16,521 nt of DNA from Trichosporon coremiiforme. Its lineage: Eukaryota > Basidiomycota > Tremellomycetes > Trichosporonales > Trichosporonaceae. Location of the stretch: contig BCJJ01000113.1 in the NCBI GenBank assembly GCA_039545355.1, positions 1-16,521 of the forward strand, written 5' to 3'. Both the position numbers and the translations under genes were made by a program. The notes beneath the pieces are model-generated. The model saw only the letters and a list, made by a program, of their open reading frames with translations. It was not told where the DNA came from and ran no database searches. Below, piece after piece: positions 1 through 9,289 of this stretch (positions are counted from its first letter, which is position 1; every line of letters starts with the position of its first letter).

Positions 1-33
<33 letters not shown>
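1..33. repeat. (AG)n dinucleotide microsatellite
   Basis: The window opens with an uninterrupted AG repeat of 16 units plus one A, and it may extend further left. It ends about 18 bases before a GTGAGG that could be a 5' splice site at 52. If that donor is real, the repeat would be read as alternating Arg and Glu just before a synthetase exon. It may equally well be intronic. Confidence 0.95.
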
Positions 34-35
<2 letters not shown>

Positions 36-205
36 CCTGCCCTGGGCCCTGGTGAGGCAGGGTGCGTTGGAGCTGCCGCAGAAAAACAGAGCAGTTTCAT
101 GAGTGCTTCCATCTGTGTGGTCTCGCAGCTGGCTTAGCGAGAACGGTATCGGGTCAGCCTACGGACCAGTGTCATTTGCTAGCACTTTTAGTTGGCGTGC
201 CCGCA

Positions 206-225
206 CTCTCTCTCTCTCTCTCTCT
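206..225. repeat. (CT)10 microsatellite, probable intron tract
   Basis: Ten CT units lie upstream of the first recognisable synthetase exon. They are followed by CTAAC at about 232, CTGAT at 295-299 and the 3' splice site CTCTAG ending at 309. The tract could be part of the polypyrimidine region of an intron of roughly 258 nt, but the upstream splice site is not certain. Confidence 0.9.
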
Positions 226-309
226 TGATGCTCTAACGACTCCACTGGCCCTGTCATGTCCGGAGTCCGGTGTTCAGAGACGTGTGCTCGGATGCTGATC
301 TACCTCTAG

Positions 310-1684
310 TCTAGAAGTGCGGAGCGTGCCCTGTCATACAGCGGGGAGGCTATTAAGCCTCTTTTGGCACTTCGTAGCGAAATTCTGACATTGCTCGAGG
401 CTGCGCGCCGCGACAAGTGAGTGCCTGTGTTCGGTGTCCCGTTGTATGGTGACTGATGCGTGCTCCCAGGCTCATCGCGAAGCCGACTGAGGCCGCCGTC
501 GTCCTGAACACGACAGACAAGGCAGTCCAACAGCATCGTAAGTTTACACAATGGACGAGTGAACGAGGGTCCGCACGAGAGCCTGAGTGGTCTGGGTGCC
601 GCCCTTCGACACACAGTGTCCTAGATCTTTCCTGCAGGCACTGACATCACCAGATGCCCTTCTCCCTGCACTTTTCGGCGTGAGTGAGGTGCGATTGGGC
701 GAAGGCGGCGACGCCGCCGCCCAGCCCGCTTGGCGTCTGGGCGCGAACGCGGCGATCGGTGAGTAAGCTCTGGTTTCTTGTTTGTGTTTCGCAACAGTAG
801 CGCGCTGCCGTGCCGTATGGTGCCACGCGCGCCGTGCGTTGTTGTGTGGCTGTTGCGCGGTGTTGCGCAGTCGCAACGTTTTGAGAGGAACGTCGGTCCG
901 GACTCTCCGAGAGCATGTATGCGGCGACAGGGCCGCGCCAGGCCGGACCGTCTGAAGAGCACGGGGAGCCCGGACGGCCTCCGGTCCGGCGGGCATGTTC
1001 TCATCACGGGCATTTTGGCGATGAGGGCCAGTGAGGCACATGCTGTCCTTTCCAGGGGTTTTGGTGCTGAAAATGGATGAAATCCTCCGCAGTCGGGCAC
1101 TCGGCCCCCAGCGCGTGCTCTGAGTGGCTAGAGGTCCGATGCTTATCTTTGCAACGCCATTCTGTAACGTCGGCACGTCGGCGTCTGCTCGCGTAGCTCA
1201 ACGTGTGGAGATGACGGTCCGGTGCCGTGTTGCTGTACTTGCACACTGCGGCCAAATGCGGCCACTGGTGTGCGGGGTGCGGGTGACATTGGTCCACCAG
1301 CCATGTTGGGCCGCATCGGGTCACATCAGGTCATCGCGGATCTCAGAAGTGGGCCACACTGGTGCCATTGAGCCATTTTCGGCTCGCCAGTAATTTGGCT
1401 ACTCCTCGCCTGTTTCGGAAGTTGCAGGCGACAGGGCTACGTTGGAGACGGGCTGTGCATTGTGAAGGGCGAATGGTCGAATCGTGAATGGCTTAGCTGA
1501 CCCACCCGCAGGCTCAGACGTGATCGGCACACCCGCCCGGTCAACGACCGGAACCCACGGCGCCGAGGGCGTAGACATCTCGCTTGTACCCGCGACTCAG
1601 GCGCAGTGCCCGCGCTGCTGGCTGCAGACGGCAGAGGAGGAGGGGCACCTGTGCCAGCGCTGTTCCGACGCGCTGGCCCAGTAG
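310..1684 (+). CDS. ISM1: Isoleucyl-tRNA synthetase, mitochondrial, C-terminal part (spliced, 5' partial)
   Basis: This gene encodes the enzyme that charges mitochondrial tRNA-Ile with isoleucine in the matrix. Exons visible are 310-416, 470-537, about 588 or 638 to 758, and 1512-1684 with stop TAG. Exon 1 gives LLALRSEILTLLEAARRDK, spliced in frame (phase 2) to LIAKPTEAAVVLNTTDKAV. This is the helical tRNA-binding segment that in this family reads like 'ALEAAR..K.IGKSLEA.V.L'. The third exon gives LPALFGVSEVRLGEG, matching the family's 'LFIVSQV' strand. The last exon gives the family's terminal zinc site CPRCWLQTAEEEGHLCQRC, with Cys codons at 1607, 1616, 1652 and 1661, and ends 5 residues later. 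This zinc tail is typical of bacterial and mitochondrial enzymes, not the cytosolic one, hence the organellar assignment. Introns: 417-469 (GTGAGT, branch CTGAT, CAG), one from 538 (GTAAGT), and 759-1511 (GTGAGTAAG, branch CTGAC, CAG). The catalytic HIGH and KMSKS regions lie left of the window. The product call is firm; the boundaries of the third exon are not. Confidence 0.85.
417..469 (+). other. Spliceosomal intron of the synthetase gene (53 nt)
   Basis: The intron starts with GTGAGT, has CTGAT at 453-457 as probable branch site and ends CCCAG. It splits the Lys codon of the ARRDK-LIAKP junction after its second base. Removing it restores a family-like sequence without a break, so both ends are well supported. 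Confidence 0.85.
759..1511 (+). other. Long last intron of the synthetase gene (753 nt)
   Basis: The 5' site is GTGAGTAAG and the 3' end is CTGACCCACCCGCAG (branch CTGAC at 1498-1502). Phase 1 fits the exons on both sides. Two other AGs, giving exon starts at 1497 and 1518, also keep the frame. At 753 nt it is about fifteen times longer than the other introns here. It contains GC-rich stem-loops (942-990 and 862-877) but no reading frame I recognise. I cannot exclude a small additional exon inside it. Confidence 0.6.
942..990. repeat. GC-rich inverted repeat inside the long intron
   Basis: GCCGGACCG at 942-950 is the perfect reverse complement of CGGTCCGGC at 982-990, leaving a 31-nt loop. 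A second, perfect 6-bp stem with a CAGT loop lies at 862-877 (GTTGCG/CGCAAC). These could fold in the pre-mRNA. No known RNA family is recognised. Confidence 0.6.
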
Positions 1685-2670
1685 ATTACGCAAGCACGCG
1701 AGAGCACCAAAAACAGCATGCAGCACGTCCACTGTTCCCACTACTCCTGTTGCTGAACGCTGTTCACCCGCCCCGTCCTTCGGGAATACCAAGTCGCCGT
1801 AGCCAGTGCCAGTCGTAACTCATGAGCTGTGGGTCGACCAATGGTCGCGCGCCCCGCCCAAGTGACAATACCCGAAACGATGAACCCACCTTGTTCTCCG
1901 CTGCTTGCTGGGCTGTTGGGGCTCGTGGCCTCAGAGCGAGGAGAGAAGCGATGGCACGCAGGGCACCAGCAGATGACGAAGTGAAACTTTGCGCGGTAGG
2001 TACATACCCCGCGAGGAAACACATGCTGGAGCACATGCGCCCACAGGCGACAAGCGATAAGCGACAGCGGCTGGCTGGGGCATCGGTCACCTGGTCATTG
2101 CAGTGACCGCCAGACTGCCCGACTGGGATTGTTGGGGCTAATTGCGCAGCATCTGCATGCGATCTGAGAAAAAAAAAGTGCAGAACTGTGTCGTACAGTC
2201 GTATGCTGTCGCATACTGATTATCCGCCGTGCTCTGATGCCCGACACGAGAGCCGGCCGCAAGCAGAGACGCGGGGATGGCGAAGGGGAGGATTTTGTTT
2301 GTGCTAAGGCACCGAGATTGCTCATCTACGGCCCTGAGCCCTGGCACTGTCGGGCCACCCTGCTGTCCCCTCCGCTACCTCTGCTGATCCCTGTGTATCG
2401 TGTCTCGCTTCGCTCGCCCAACGAGTGGGTGGGCTAGTCAGCGCGCCCCGAGCTCGTTGTGCGGAGCAAAGACAGCTCCTACTGCCTCCCTTTGCCTCGT
2501 TTCGAGTGACCATCGCACTGGTATAGAGCGGGCACCGGACAAGTGACAGTGGTACAATGACGCCCAGAGTCTGGCCAGTGCCGGTCCTGTTCCTGTTCGG
2601 CGGGCTGCGCGGCAGCGCTCTTGCATCTCTATATCCTCCCGGCGCACGGGCATAGCTAGGCAAGGCCGTT
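1685..2670. other. Downstream flank of the synthetase gene, no gene supported
   Basis: This stretch holds the presumed 3' UTR and an intergenic region. No AATAAA was seen right after the stop. One 51-codon ORF starts with ATG at 1951 and ends at 2106. Its composition is protein-like, but it has no recognisable motif or conserved context. A run of nine A lies at about 2169-2177. Other frames are Arg/Pro/Cys-rich, as expected for GC-rich noncoding DNA. Confidence 0.4.
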
Positions 2671-2703
2671 GTGCCAGGTGCCAGGTGCCAGGTGCCAGGT
2701 GCC
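2671..2703. repeat. 7-bp minisatellite, GTGCCAG x 4.7
   Basis: Four perfect copies of GTGCCAG are followed by GTGCC. Each junction creates a CAGGTG E-box core, giving four E-boxes spaced 7 bp apart. No protein frame around it is recognisable. Confidence 0.95.
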
Positions 2704-4187
2704 TCCGCCGGTCTCCGGTCTGGGCGCCGCAGCACACAGGCAAGTAACAGTGCTCCAGAAGGGAAGAAGGAAATGGATAAATATCGGAGTCAACCCAGTC
2801 GGCCGGGAATTAGAGTGCAGTGCCTGAAACTTATTGCTCTTCTTTTTCGTGCGGGCTGGAAGAGAAAAAGAGGAGCGCCCTGTACATGGACAGCCTGCAT
2901 GCTAGGAGCGTGGTGCCCGCATGGCTGTGCGACGGGGAACTGTTCCGAGCGCGTGTGCTCCGCTATGATTGAAGGGTGACAGCCAAAGGTGGATAGGGTA
3001 GAGTTTAGAGGAGGCCGACATCTCGGCGCCTCACTGGAATGCCTCGCGACGGTGGTCAGCCGGGAGCTCGCTCGGAGCCCTTTAGGCTTAAGAACTTGCT
3101 TGCGACAGCACGAGTACGCACTGGACGTACGTCGCGCTAGGCTCGGTTATGCCTGCCAGACTACCTGCTGCGCACAAATTCCACATTGGTCAGGTGTACA
3201 ACGGCGTGCGCACGGCGTGGCCGCGGCGTGTGCCCAGCGTGCTCAGGTTGCGTTTATTGCATCCTGAGGTTGCCTCCAGGTGGGGGATGGGGTTCCGAGC
3301 CATGTTGAGAGGGCAAGACCGAGGCGACGATCCCTCTTGTCCACTTGGCCCTGCAGGCTTCAAGAGACTTTCGGGAGTTTGACTTTCGTCCTCCTCCGTT
3401 CCTGCGCTATGTGTGTGCGCGTGCGATGCCCGATTTTTCAACTCGAAACAGATACGGCGTCTGCACTTGTCCCCTGCAACCATTTACTGCGCAGACGCTA
3501 GCGGTATCCGGGATTCGGGTGCATGCATAAGGTCTTGTTGTGGAGCACGACGCGACGCTACGGCTGCGAAGTCGGAGAAAGTCCGGAGGAAAGTGAGACA
3601 TTGCACAGCCGTGTGCAGATCCGCTGGAAACAACAGGCGACTAGCTAAGATCCGCGGATCCCACGTCGTTTCGTGAAAAGGTGACAAAGATGCAGGCGAT
3701 AATCTGGGTGACATAGATGGGGAAGACGGAGTAACGATAGAATGCGTCATGTGGTTGCCGTACTCCACGGCAACTTATGAAGGTACTAGGAACGATGGAG
3801 GAACGTAGAGGCACAACGAAATGCATGGAGGCATGTCGATCAACTATTCTGCGTTCACAGTCCACGGCGCAGCACCGGTGATCCGGTGACCACCGGTCGG
3901 CGCGGCCACTTGAACCAGCTCGGGTCGGCTTCTCACGAGAAGAAAGCAGACAGTCGGGCATGACTCCGGTGACGACACTAGGTACGGAGCAGGAACCGCG
4001 GGGTGTGTACGGCTGCCAGCCGGCAACGATAACGACAGGCCGAACAGGAACGACCCTAACGGATGTTGGACATCCTGTGAGCGCGCCTGGTCAGCCTGCC
4101 ACCCAGTGATGCCAGCATCGTCGGCATGCACCAGGGGTCGACGACTAACCACCCAATTTTTTTCTCCGCCCGTTTGAGCGATTCGGT
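2704..4187. other. No gene supported
   Basis: The best small frame is a 68-codon ORF from ATG 2773 to 2979. It has a G at -3 and a G at +4 and encodes a basic peptide with seven cysteines. It lacks a clear signal peptide and any known motif. Longer frames at 2989-3267 and 3413-3676 show no family signature and no well-formed splice sites. I see no RNA gene or mobile element. Confidence 0.35.
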
Positions 4188-5181
4188 GTGTCACCCCGCA
4201 AGGTGGACGTCTTCATTCCCCATCATGATGATCCCGTGGCGGGTGCAGCTTTCGACCCACTTGCCCACCATCTAATCGCGGAACGTGCGGCGTCAGCTCC
4301 GCTACGCTGGAAGACTCCAGCAAAGGAGCACATAACGATTATCTCGATCGTTGCATTGAGGGACGAAATGCGCCCCGCGCGCCCACATGTACAGTCTAAA
4401 ATTGGCGCAGTGCGGCCCGGAAGGGCTCCGAGCTCGCTCCGAGCTTGCAGACGAGGACAGGTCCAAGCCCGAGAAGACCGAAGAGGCTGAAAGGCGGGAT
4501 CTCATCTCTGTCGCGGCCGGCGGGATATGGGTCGCGATCTCAGGCTGACATGCGGCGTCGAAAGGTCATTCGACAGGAATAGACAGGACTCTGAGTCACT
4601 TTCATTATGACTTGACACCTGAAATCAGGAATTAGCGCAGGTAGTACCCAACATGTTCAGGTTTGGACAGGCAAGGTGAGACAAAGGCGCATTGTAGCGT
4701 CGGATGTCGGATAAGAGTAGGGCAGGGAAGGTGATTGAGCATGATTTAGAGGCTGATGCATGATGACTCATGAATCTGCGCCATTTTGGCATGCATAACG
4801 GGGACAAGTGCCCGCCACGGCGCACTTGTCGCAGATAGAAGGCCGGAACGATTTGGCGTGCACAGGTAATAGGGAATATGAGTCAGGAGTCGCGGCCCTC
4901 CGTGTGTCGTGCGTGCGTGCGGTTGCGGATGTTGCATGGTATTGAACGAGCAATGATCTCGGGTGCAAGTTGTGGGTATGTGGGTACGACGCGCGACGCG
5001 GGCCGCGGGCTGTGGCTTGGAGTCGGCGACCAGGGGATTGGGGCGCGAGGAGGGGGGGGGGGGGGGGGGGGTGGTGCAAGGGACACGGGGCGGAGTGCGT
5101 TGGAGCACGGTAGGGATCAACGATGATCGACGTCAGGCGCGGCGTCTGGGTCTGAGACAGGTGCTGATCCGGATACGCCGG
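4188..5181. other. No gene supported; several unresolved open frames
   Basis: A + frame from about 4190 to 4390 has a balanced protein-like composition, but it has no ATG start and no motif I know. It could be an internal exon. Two AP-1-like sites occur: TGAGTCA at 4592-4598 and TGACTCA at 4764-4770. That number is about what chance predicts for the window. The right part carries the long G run. Confidence 0.3.
5052..5071 (+). repeat. 20-bp G homopolymer, G-quadruplex-prone
   Basis: Twenty G in a row are flanked by further G runs (GGGG at about 5029-5042, and GGGG at about 5087). On the - strand this gives poly-Pro in two frames, which is a shadow effect and not evidence of a gene. The length of such runs is often unreliable in assemblies. 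Confidence 0.95.
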
Positions 5182-5277
5182 ATGCAATGCCGATGCCGAC
5201 CCGTATCCGTTTTTCATGATCCAAAATCACCGCCGCTGTCGTCTGGGGCAAGCCCGCAGTCCGCAGCGGCCGCAGAG

Positions 5278-5291
5278 GTGTGTGTGTGTGT
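5278..5291 (+). repeat. (GT)7 microsatellite
   Basis: Seven GT units come immediately before the candidate terminal exon at 5309. If the first GT is used as a donor, the intron would run 5278-5308 and be only 31 nt long. Confidence 0.9.
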
Positions 5292-5308
5292 TTGGCGTCC
5301 GACTTCAG

Positions 5309-5539
5309 GGCGCCAAGTATGGAGCAGGTTTTGTTGCCGTGTTTGTTGGGTTCACCTTCCTCCGAACAGCCCGCATCCCCGGATGCGCCCCTCAGGAACC
5401 CAGTACTGCTCAGGAGGGAATTGTAGCGCCCTCTAGCGCCCCCTCAAACCCAGGCGCGGATCAGTCAAGCCTCAGGCTCGAGCACTGTGCCTTGGCGCCT
5501 CTGATCAAAGGCATTGACGCACGGCTCAAGGCCGAGTAG
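5309..5539 (+). CDS. Candidate 3'-terminal exon of an unidentified one-membrane-span protein
   Basis: An open frame follows a plausible 3' splice site (CGACTTCAG ending 5308) and runs 76 codons to TAG at 5537-5539. The first part is hydrophobic, GAGFVAVFVGFTFLR, long enough for one membrane span and followed by basic residues. A Ser/Pro/Ala-rich linker and a mixed-charge end (LIKGIDARLKAE) come next. Codon third positions are rich in G/C through most of it. The frame at 5182-5277, ending at a GT, matches in phase and could be the preceding exon. I do not recognise the family. It could also be a chance frame, since it overlaps a longer uninterrupted ORF from 5216. Confidence 0.3.
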   Translation, partial: GAKYGAGFVAVFVGFTFLRTARIPGCAPQEPSTAQEGIVAPSSAPSNPGADQSSLRLEHCALAPLIKGIDARLKAE

Positions 5540-8523
5540 TTGTATCGACATGTCGACGTTGTCTCCAGTAGTTGGGGCTCGTTTGATGCCATGTTCATCT
5601 CACGCAAGCGGGAGATAAGCAAGAATGGATCAGCCAAATTGTTAGATTGACTCGGCTACTCGGCCAGCTCGGCTTGATGCTCCGATGCATGCTCCGTCCA
5701 TCATCTGTTCCTGTGCCTCTAGGTTGTCCGTGAATTCGTGAATTTGGTGACTCGGAACGTAGAGCATGCCTTCCGTCATCAAACCTGTTACCTTGCGCAA
5801 TCGATGGCTCCCAATATCCGACAAGCCTTCAGGCCCCGAGCCACGAGCAATTGTGGTCGACGACGATCACAACGTCTCCCCTTAAGGCCCCGTAATAACA
5901 ACGTCATTGGCTAGGTCCGACGTCTGCAAGCCCCGACCACTGTCAGAAATGTGACTGGGAAGGCCAGTCCGGACCTCTCCAGGCTGGATGAGTCGATCCT
6001 GGGTAGTATCGAGCCGTGTGCACATTGGTTCCGGACAGAGACAAACGTCTTTGACAGCTACCTACTGTACGGGGCCGCGGATGGGAGGGGCTCGTAGTGA
6101 GCACGCAGGTGATAATAAGTAAAATGGGACTTCTGCGCTCGGTCTCCGCAACGGTTGCGGTATGCATGAGGTTTCCGGACCGACAGGTTGGTCACCGGTT
6201 CCTCAAAAATTATTCGGTGGGTGCGACGCGCACTGCAGTATCGGTCGTGTGGATGCTTCGGGATGCCCACGTTTTCATTCTTCTGCGCGGCCATTATAGG
6301 GTCTGTGGGAGGTGGTCCCTGGTCCTCAACTTTGAAACCCGGCATAGCGAGCTTTTACTGGAATCTTGGTGCCTGGATAACGTCTGTCTTGTGTCTCGTC
6401 ATCGCTTTTCAGCAATACCCCATTAGCCCCACTATCCCTGCTCAGCTCAGTCCGTCCGTGACAAACAGTTGGGGCATGGGAGGGGGAATGGAACGGAGCG
6501 GACGTCGCGGTCGATGCTGTCTGGGCATCTGTATCAGCCAGCGGATCGCATGACTCCCTCGAGCGCTGCTCGAAGTAAGATGATGGTACAGACACAGGCA
6601 GGGACGTCACAGCTTCGGTTTACTCGTTAATCTGTGTCAGAAATCAGTCAGTTCAGAGCGGAGGCGAAAACATAACCGGATGACGGGTGGCCCCTTGAGT
6701 ACGTTGAAGGAGCGCGCGGGAAAGCTTCTCTTAGAGGCACAGAGAGATCGCCGGACAAGGCGGGGAGAAGGCGGTTGAGGGCGGCGTTTGGGTCCACAAG
6801 AGGGAGATAGCCACTCCTGCTGAGCAACTGGGGCTGCAATCCTGGCATGGGTCAGCATACTTCTCGAGAACGAGGCAGGGTTTCGGAGGGGCAAATGTTG
6901 GAGTGAAGGAACACACCCGTCCCATTTTTCATTCCCCTCCGACAAACGTTTGATCTCAGCTCAAAGGGCGGCCGCGAATCTGGAGTAGCGTGAGCGCAAT
7001 CCCTCTCCGAACATGCGGCGAAAGGGAGAAAGGGTTAGCTGGCTCGGAACCCCGAGTCAAGAGTCTAACAAGATGTGCGGTTTTGTGGTGGTGAATGCCA
7101 AGCCCGATGCCCTCTTCCCTTGCCCGTCTTGATTGCTTCATCTGTCAGTATCGAGATCTGGGTACCTTGTTCAGGTCAAGTACGGCAAGTATGGCACCCG
7201 GAAATGCAAAGGGGGCCAGGAGGTCACTGCCCGCAGGCAAGGAAGGTGCGGAGTGCGGTAGGGCATGGTGATGGAAAGAAGCAGGGGTGCCCCCGTCAGG
7301 TGCAGCAGAGGGATGTCGCTAACCGGTGCATGCATGTATGAACGATGGTCTGGGTCGGATTGGCTGTGCTTCTGTCGGCTCGGCTGTGGAGTATCCTCCG
7401 AGGGAAGTATAAGAACAGTGGGGATCGCCGCATTCCCCGATACGACGCAGGCCACGCACTCCTCCTACCTGGCGAGCTGATGAGATGAAGGGATGACGGG
7501 TCGATGAGCTGGGTGACTGGGCCGTCGGCCTGTCGGGCTGGGCTGACTGGCTGGAGCTGGAGCGTCTAGTGGGCTTACAGCAGTAGCGTGTCCGGCGTGT
7601 CTGGCGTATCTCGACGACCCGCACGACCCACTGGGTGCAGCCAGTGTGGATGAGGGGACCCTTGAACCATGCTCATTTACCCTGATATCCCTGCGGACCC
7701 TGCCCCCGTTCAGTTAACCTACAGCATCCTGCATGGTCCTTCATCCGAGCTTGATTCTGATCGCCTGGGAGCTGCGAGTTGCATGCATCACCCCTCCGCA
7801 ACTTCAAGCCCACGCCGTCACCGCCCGGGGGGCCGCAACGCCGCAACCTGCAACCACCAGCTCTTGCACGCAAGGTCCATCAGTCGTCGTCCGAGGCGTC
7901 AAGCCCCGAAAGCCCATAGGCCCCAAAGCGTCACCATGCACCTGTTGCGCATGTCGGTTGTGCAACAGAGGTCGCTCGCTGGACTTGCTCGCCTCGTGGT
8001 CTGGGCCAGCCGGGTCAGTGTGCTGTGACGTGACGTGCGGCCATGCGGTCCCTGCGCTTCTGCGAGGTGTGGGATTTCGAACACCCAGCAGTGCCTCCTG
8101 CCGTGCATCCGTGCAAGGAAATGGAACAACACCGGTGTGGGAGGTATCAGACACCGCCGTGCCAGCCGACGACCCACTACTACCCGTACAAGCACACCAG
8201 GTCCCTCCACGGCACAGCACTGGAGCCCGCGCTTGCAACCTACAGCTCTACACCCGTGACGACACACGGCACGCAAGCTTTAGTGCAAGCACATTGTGAC
8301 CAGCCTGGGGCCATGCCCAGCTGCACGACTCCCTGCTCCCTGTGCCCTGCCCTCTTTCCTCTGCTCTTTCCCCCTGTGCCCTGCGGCCTGTCCCCTATCT
8401 TCCTCGCTACTCAATATACTCCTATTTCCAGTCCGCCGGCTACATTTGTACGCTCTCGCGTGAACGCTTCTGCTCTCCCTCAGTCAAACGCCCCTTTCTT
8501 CCCTCGTGCTGCAGTCGCTGTGT
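5540..8523. other. Three kilobases without a supported gene
   Basis: I read both strands and found several protein-like but unassignable frames. On the - strand a frame ends with TAA at 5642-5644 and is open back to about 5860, rich in Glu, Gln, Asp and Met. On the + strand, ATG 6263 opens a 96-codon frame with two hydrophobic stretches (FSFFCAAIIGSVGGG and AWITSVLCLVIAF). Neither shows a family motif or a clear set of splice sites. A tandem TGACGTGACGTG lies at 8026-8037. No tRNA, rRNA or transposon signature was seen. Confidence 0.35.
8328..8420 (+). promoter_or_regulatory. Pyrimidine-rich tract, possible core promoter
   Basis: This stretch is almost entirely C and T on the + strand (repeated CCCTG, CTCTTTCC and similar). 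It is followed by ATATACT at 8413-8419. Such tracts often lie just upstream of transcription starts in fungi, and a candidate first exon begins about 100 bases downstream. The role is inferred from composition and position only. Confidence 0.3.
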
Positions 8524-8815
8524 ATGGGAGATCAAGCCCCCCTTGCTGCTGCCGACGGCCGTGCCTCTGCCGCACGCGTGAGGCGACGGACCCAGGGCAG
8601 GTCGGGTTTGGTTCATTTGGCAGGACGGCAGCAGCCGGCAGGCAACGGCCTGGGCCAACGAAGCTGTGGTACGTACGTCGACGACGGTTCCACGTCTGAA
8701 AGCGGAGCCCTTAAGGTGGCCTGGGCTGAATTGGAATCAAATTGTTTAGTAATACTCGAGAATGCATCCACAATGAAGGCGACGGTTTGGGACATGGCAA
8801 AGTTCAGCCGACCAC
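8524..8815 (+). CDS. Candidate first coding exon of an unidentified gene
   Basis: The frame opens at ATG 8524, downstream of a pyrimidine-rich tract, and stays open for 97 codons. It runs into a perfect 5' splice site, GTAAGT at 8816. The start is Ala- and Arg-rich. The second half is balanced and protein-like, for example ALKVAWAELESNCLVILENA. Of the nearby 3' sites, the one ending at 8860 does not keep the frame, whereas CCAG ending at 8897 does and leads into a long Pro/Thr/His-rich frame to 9208. I do not recognise the product. The opposite strand of the second half is also open, so strand and coding status are uncertain. Confidence 0.25.
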
Positions 8816-9289
8816 GTAAGTGAGTCACCCTGTGCTGCATGTCCTTAAGGGCGACTCTAGCCCAAACTTGATATTATCGACGCCGCCGCGCCGCCAGCGC
8901 CCTGGCTATCCTGGGAGATGGGCTCGACTGGAGGGCTTCGCGGCTCACCCGCTCGTGCTCCCACCCGGCCGGCCACCAAGACAAAGACAGATTGCACAGG
9001 GACCATCCACCATCTGCATGCACCCCACTCCGCACCAACAAGCGGCACCAGCAAACACCAGCCGCAGCACGCAGTGCCTCTCACCTCGTACCTCGTGCTC
9101 CTGCAAAGCATGCAGTGTGAGCCTGGCCGGCGAGCAAGCTATTCACCGCCGTCATTTCGCGCAGCTCGCCCGCCCGCACACCCCGCGCATCCCCCACACA
9201 CACTATAGCACACACGCTGGCTCGGGATATACGGACGCAGAGTTTGTGCATCTGATCCTCCTATCCCTAACGGTCCCTCGCTCGGTGCT

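Noticed and set aside
544..1176. 210-codon open frame on the - strand
   Set aside because: It lies opposite the synthetase exon 638-758 and its intron, is rich in Arg/Thr/Ser, and has no motif. It is a GC-driven shadow frame.
1185..1250. GCGTAGCTCAACGTG resembling a tRNA A-box
   Set aside because: There is no matching B-box (GGTTCGANTCC) and no cloverleaf downstream.
1741..2090. - strand peptide WAHVLQHVFPRG before GTATGT, recalling the FPRQFGL motif of fungal telomerase reverse transcriptase
   Set aside because: Only four residues agree. No downstream exon with the rest of the motif and no reverse transcriptase motifs were found, and the gene would have to run into the synthetase gene.
4768..5217. 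149-codon - strand frame with poly-Pro
   Set aside because: The poly-Pro comes from the 20-G run on the other strand, and the rest is low-complexity His/Pro/Ser without a family signature.
8060..8110. GGGATTTCGAACACCC resembling an antisense tRNA T-arm
   Set aside because: Only three T-stem pairs form, and no acceptor stem, D-arm or anticodon arm could be drawn around it.
8043..8699. 218-codon + strand frame
   Set aside because: Its composition is Cys/Pro/Arg-rich, without known domains. It overlaps a pyrimidine tract and a more plausible frame from 8524.
8650..8720. TYVDDG in the 8524 frame, recalling the reverse transcriptase YVDD motif
   Set aside because: The residues around it do not fit copia or other reverse transcriptases, and no other polymerase motif is present nearby.
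4592..8827. AP-1-like sites TGASTCA at 4592, 4764 and 8821
   Set aside because: About two such sites are expected by chance in a window of this size, and none sits at a supported promoter.
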